Shown here in pieces: positions 61,953-64,000 of a stretch of DNA of 64,000 nucleotides. How positions within the stretch are numbered: position 1 is the first letter of the stretch; every line of letters starts with the position of its first letter. The translations under genes were made by a program, and so were the position numbers. Under the pieces are notes generated by a model. It ran no database searches. It worked only from the letters and a program-made list of their open reading frames with translations, and had not been told where the DNA came from. The stretch comes from Wandonia haliotis (GTDB lineage Bacteria; Bacteroidota; Bacteroidia; Flavobacteriales_D; Crocinitomicaceae). The DNA is taken from positions 186,001 to 250,000 of the forward strand of contig NZ_BAAAFH010000011.1 of the NCBI RefSeq assembly GCF_039523435.1, in the 5' to 3' direction.

Positions 61953-61981
61953 TTTTGTAAGTGATATCGCTATTAATTCAC

Positions 61982-61989
61982 TACCTTTG
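61982..61989 (+). promoter_or_regulatory. -7 box of the ABC-F gene
   Basis: TACCTTTG, 19 nt before ATG 62009. A TTTG at 61954-61957 is 24 bp upstream, somewhat long for a -33 element. Confidence 0.6.
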
Positions 61990-62008
61990 CACCAAATTTT
62001 AGAAAAAT

Positions 62009-63634
62009 ATGTTAACAGTAAGCAATTTATCTCTTCAATTCGGAAAACGTACCTTGTTTGATGATGTAAACCTTAAGTTCCAGAATGGAAACTGTTATGG
62101 GGTGATCGGAGCAAACGGAGCCGGAAAATCTACTTTCCTGAAAATCCTTTCCGGAGAGCAGGATCCTACGAGAGGTTCTATTGATCTTGAGCCGGGGAAA
62201 CGAATGGCTGTTTTGAAGCAGGAGCACAACGTGTTTGACGAATACGAAGTGTTGAAGACTGTTATCATGGGGCACAAGCGTCTTTATGAAATCATGGAGG
62301 AGAAAGATGCTTTGTATGCCAAACCGGACTTTTCGGATGAGGATGGAATGAGAGCATCCGAACTGGAAGCTGAATTTGCTGATATGGAAGGTTGGAATGC
62401 AGAGACCGATGCAGCAAGTTTATTGTCTAATCTGGGAATTAATGAATCGTATCACTACATGAAAATGGCAGATGTTCCTGCTGAGTTGAAGGTACGTATT
62501 CTATTAGCACAGGCACTTTTTGGTAATCCGGATGTCTTAATCCTGGATGAGCCGACGAATGATCTGGATGCAAGAACAATTGCCTGGTTGGAGGATTTTA
62601 TTCTTGATTTTAAAAATATGGTGATTGTTGTTTCTCACGACCGTCACTTTTTGGATGTTGTGTGTACACACATCTGTGATATTGACTATAGTAAAATTCA
62701 ATTATTCACAGGAAACTATTCTTTCTGGTACCAGTCTTCACAGTTGGCCGCACGCCAAAGAGCGGACAAAAACAAGAAGAATGAGGAAAAGAAGAAAGAA
62801 CTTCAGGACTTTATTTCCCGGTTCTCAGCGAATGCTTCTAAATCGAAGCAGGCTACCAGTAGACGTAAGTTATTGGATAAGTTAGACCTGGATGAAATTC
62901 AGCCTTCATCCCGACGCTATCCCGGAATTCAGTTTTCGCAGGAAAGAGAAGCCGGAAATCAGGTGTTGAATGTTTCAAACCTGAGTGCAAAGGGAGAAGA
63001 AGGGGAAGTGCTATTCAAGGATTTGAATTTTGTGATGAATCAGGGGGATAAAATTGCTTTCGTTTCTAACAATTCGAATGCAATTACTGCCTTATTTGAA
63101 ATCCTGAACGGTAATAAAGAACAGGAATCAGGTGAATTTACATTCGGAACAACTATCTCAACAGCGTATTTACCAAGTAATAACAGCAGCTTTTTTGAGG
63201 ACGAGATTAATCTGATTGATTGGTTGCGTCAGTATGCTCAGACAGACGAAGAGCGCGAAGATGTTAATCTTCGTGGATTCCTGGGACGTATGCTGTTTAC
63301 CGGAGAAGAAGCTTTGAAGAGTTCAAAAGTTCTTTCCGGAGGAGAGAAAATGCGTTGTATGTTGTCACGTATGATGTTGGCTAAAGCGAATTTACTTATG
63401 CTTGACGAGCCGACAAATCACCTTGATTTGGAGTCTATTACAGCATTAAACAACGGAATGCGTGATTTTGAAGGACAGATTTTGTTTAGTTCTTATGATT
63501 ATGAGTTGGTGAATACAGTAGCGAACAGAATTATAGAATTGACTCCCAATGGAGTGATTGATAAAATGATGCCTTACGAAGAATATCTCAAGGATGAGAA
63601 AGTTGTGGCACAGAAAGAAGAGATGTATGCGTAA
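62009..63634 (+). CDS. ABC-F protein (YbiT-like) with degenerate second ATP site
   Basis: 541 residues, two ABC domains, no membrane part. NBD1: Walker A GANGAGKST (34-42), Walker B LILDEPTND, switch SHDRHF; its signature is replaced by VPAELKVR (156-163). NBD2: the Walker A position reads SNNSNAIT (353-360) with no Gly-rich loop or Lys; signature LSGGEKMR (442-449) and Walker B MLDEPTNHLD intact; the switch His is replaced by Tyr496 (SYD). So one composite site (NBD1 Walker A with NBD2 signature) is complete and the other is lost on both faces. Likely ribosome-associated like other ABC-F proteins; role unproven. Own promoter and terminator. Confidence 0.9.
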   Translation: MLTVSNLSLQFGKRTLFDDVNLKFQNGNCYGVIGANGAGKSTFLKILSGEQDPTRGSIDLEPGKRMAVLKQEHNVFDEYEVLKTVIMGHKRLYEIMEEKDALYAKPDFSDEDGMRASELEAEFADMEGWNAETDAASLLSNLGINESYHYMKMADVPAELKVRILLAQALFGNPDVLILDEPTNDLDARTIAWLEDFILDFKNMVIVVSHDRHFLDVVCTHICDIDYSKIQLFTGNYSFWYQSSQLAARQRADKNKKNEEKKKELQDFISRFSANASKSKQATSRRKLLDKLDLDEIQPSSRRYPGIQFSQEREAGNQVLNVSNLSAKGEEGEVLFKDLNFVMNQGDKIAFVSNNSNAITALFEILNGNKEQESGEFTFGTTISTAYLPSNNSSFFEDEINLIDWLRQYAQTDEEREDVNLRGFLGRMLFTGEEALKSSKVLSGGEKMRCMLSRMMLAKANLLMLDEPTNHLDLESITALNNGMRDFEGQILFSSYDYELVNTVANRIIELTPNGVIDKMMPYEEYLKDEKVVAQKEEMYA

Positions 63635-63656
63635 TGCATTCTGAATAATTATAGAG

Positions 63657-63687
63657 AAAGAGAGGTGATAATAAGCCTCTCTTTTTT
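63657..63687 (+). terminator. Intrinsic terminator of the ABC-F gene
   Basis: A 9-bp stem AAAGAGAGG / CCTCTCTTT (63657-63665 with 63676-63684) is followed by a T run to 63687, 22 bp after the stop. Confidence 0.88.
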
Positions 63688-63712
63688 GTTTATATTTTTA
63701 CAAAAACAAATA

Positions 63713-64000
63713 ATGATGCATACCCTGGAAGAAAAAAAAGCAGCATTTGAGAGATTGTTGAATATTATGGACGATCTAAGAGAGAAATGCCCCTGGGATA
63801 AGAAGCAAACGCTTGAATCTCTTCGCCACCTGACAATAGAAGAAACATACGAATTAGGAGAAGCTATTTTGTCAGGAGATATGAATGAACTGAAAGGGGA
63901 AATTGGAGATCTGTTGTTACACATGGTATTCTATTCGAAAATAGCATCTGAAACGGGTGATTTTGATATTGCTGATGTATTACATGCTATTTGTGATAAG
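63713..64000 (+). CDS. mazG: Nucleoside triphosphate pyrophosphohydrolase MazG, 5' part
   Basis: Open from ATG 63713 (or the adjacent ATG 63716) to the window end, 96 codons. The translation contains LREKCPWDKKQTLESLRHLTIEETYEL and GEIGDLLLHMVFYSKIA, the metal-binding helices of the all-alpha MazG fold (EExxE and ExxD). MazG hydrolyses NTPs to monophosphates and restrains the stringent response in E. coli. A weak -7 box (TATATTTT at 63691-63698) follows the terminator. Confidence 0.92.
   Translation, partial: MMHTLEEKKAAFERLLNIMDDLREKCPWDKKQTLESLRHLTIEETYELGEAILSGDMNELKGEIGDLLLHMVFYSKIASETGDFDIADVLHAICDK

Overview
The window is chromosomal DNA of a Bacteroidota bacterium, most likely from the Flavobacteriia/Flavobacteriales. 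Three lines of evidence support this. Many genes are preceded by the Bacteroidota -7 box TAnnTTTG, several with a TTG or TTTG -33 element 16-22 bp upstream. Two large secreted proteins end in type IX secretion (T9SS) sorting domains, type A and type B, and a PorQ-like T9SS component is encoded. The rest of the gene content also fits: a TonB-dependent receptor, OstA-like protein, PyrR, lipoproteins with SD-poor starts, and a HisKA_2 kinase. I see no tRNA, rRNA, insertion sequence, prophage or CRISPR array. The window is mostly ordinary core genome.

Layout. 1-432: 3' end of an AlbA_2-like gene. 655-7912: aconitase, then a co-directional run of ettA, a DUF3820 gene, a YdeI-like gene, a GH114 lipoprotein, a methionine aminopeptidase and a second YdeI-like paralogue. 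8055-14082: bestrophin, exported msrB-msrA pair, phosphohexomutase, aroC and an SLC1-type symporter. 14095-20119 (minus): a four-gene overlapping operon (Fur-like regulator, STAS, purA, OstA-like) and relA/spoT. 20311-27348: a degenerate asparagine-synthetase-like protein followed by two T9SS cargo proteins. 27419-33562: 2OG-Fe(II) oxygenase, rluF, an orphan V4R-PAS-PAS histidine kinase and a VWA membrane protein. 33601-38697 (minus): a six-gene translationally coupled cell-surface carbohydrate operon (GT2, GT4, HddA-like, HddC-like, GmhB, MORN-like protein). 38867-43840: a LexA-like XRE/S24 regulator, porQ, and a TonB-dependent receptor with its small partner gene. 43978-49515: pyrR-pyrB, STAS-rnz-DUF3050, rpsA. 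49612-55723: DsbA-like protein, trmH, hup, PhnP-like hydrolase, polyprenyl glycosylphosphotransferase, lipoprotein, Gfo/Idh/MocA oxidoreductase. 55871-64000: truA, ABC exporter, hisS-hutH-membrane protein, an ABC-F protein with a degenerate second ATP site, and the start of mazG.

The genes work together mainly as short, tightly overlapping operons. Surface-polysaccharide functions recur: the heptose-nucleotide/glycosyltransferase operon, the glycosylphosphotransferase and the OstA-like protein. T9SS export and its cargo are also represented.

The most interesting observations are these. (1) The distance from -7 box to start codon falls into two groups: about 14-26 nt for most genes, but only 4-5 nt for seven genes, which suggests leaderless mRNAs. 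(2) A glutamine-amidotransferase/asparagine-synthetase relative has lost both active sites. (3) An ABC-F protein has one composite ATP site that is degenerate on both faces. (4) A LexA-like regulator has an inverted repeat inside its own promoter. (5) A 395-bp gene-free stretch next to hup carries a perfect DnaA box, two near-matches and an inverted repeat. Several start codons (TTG/GTG extensions) were moved inward because the upstream extension overlaps a promoter element or precedes a signal peptide.
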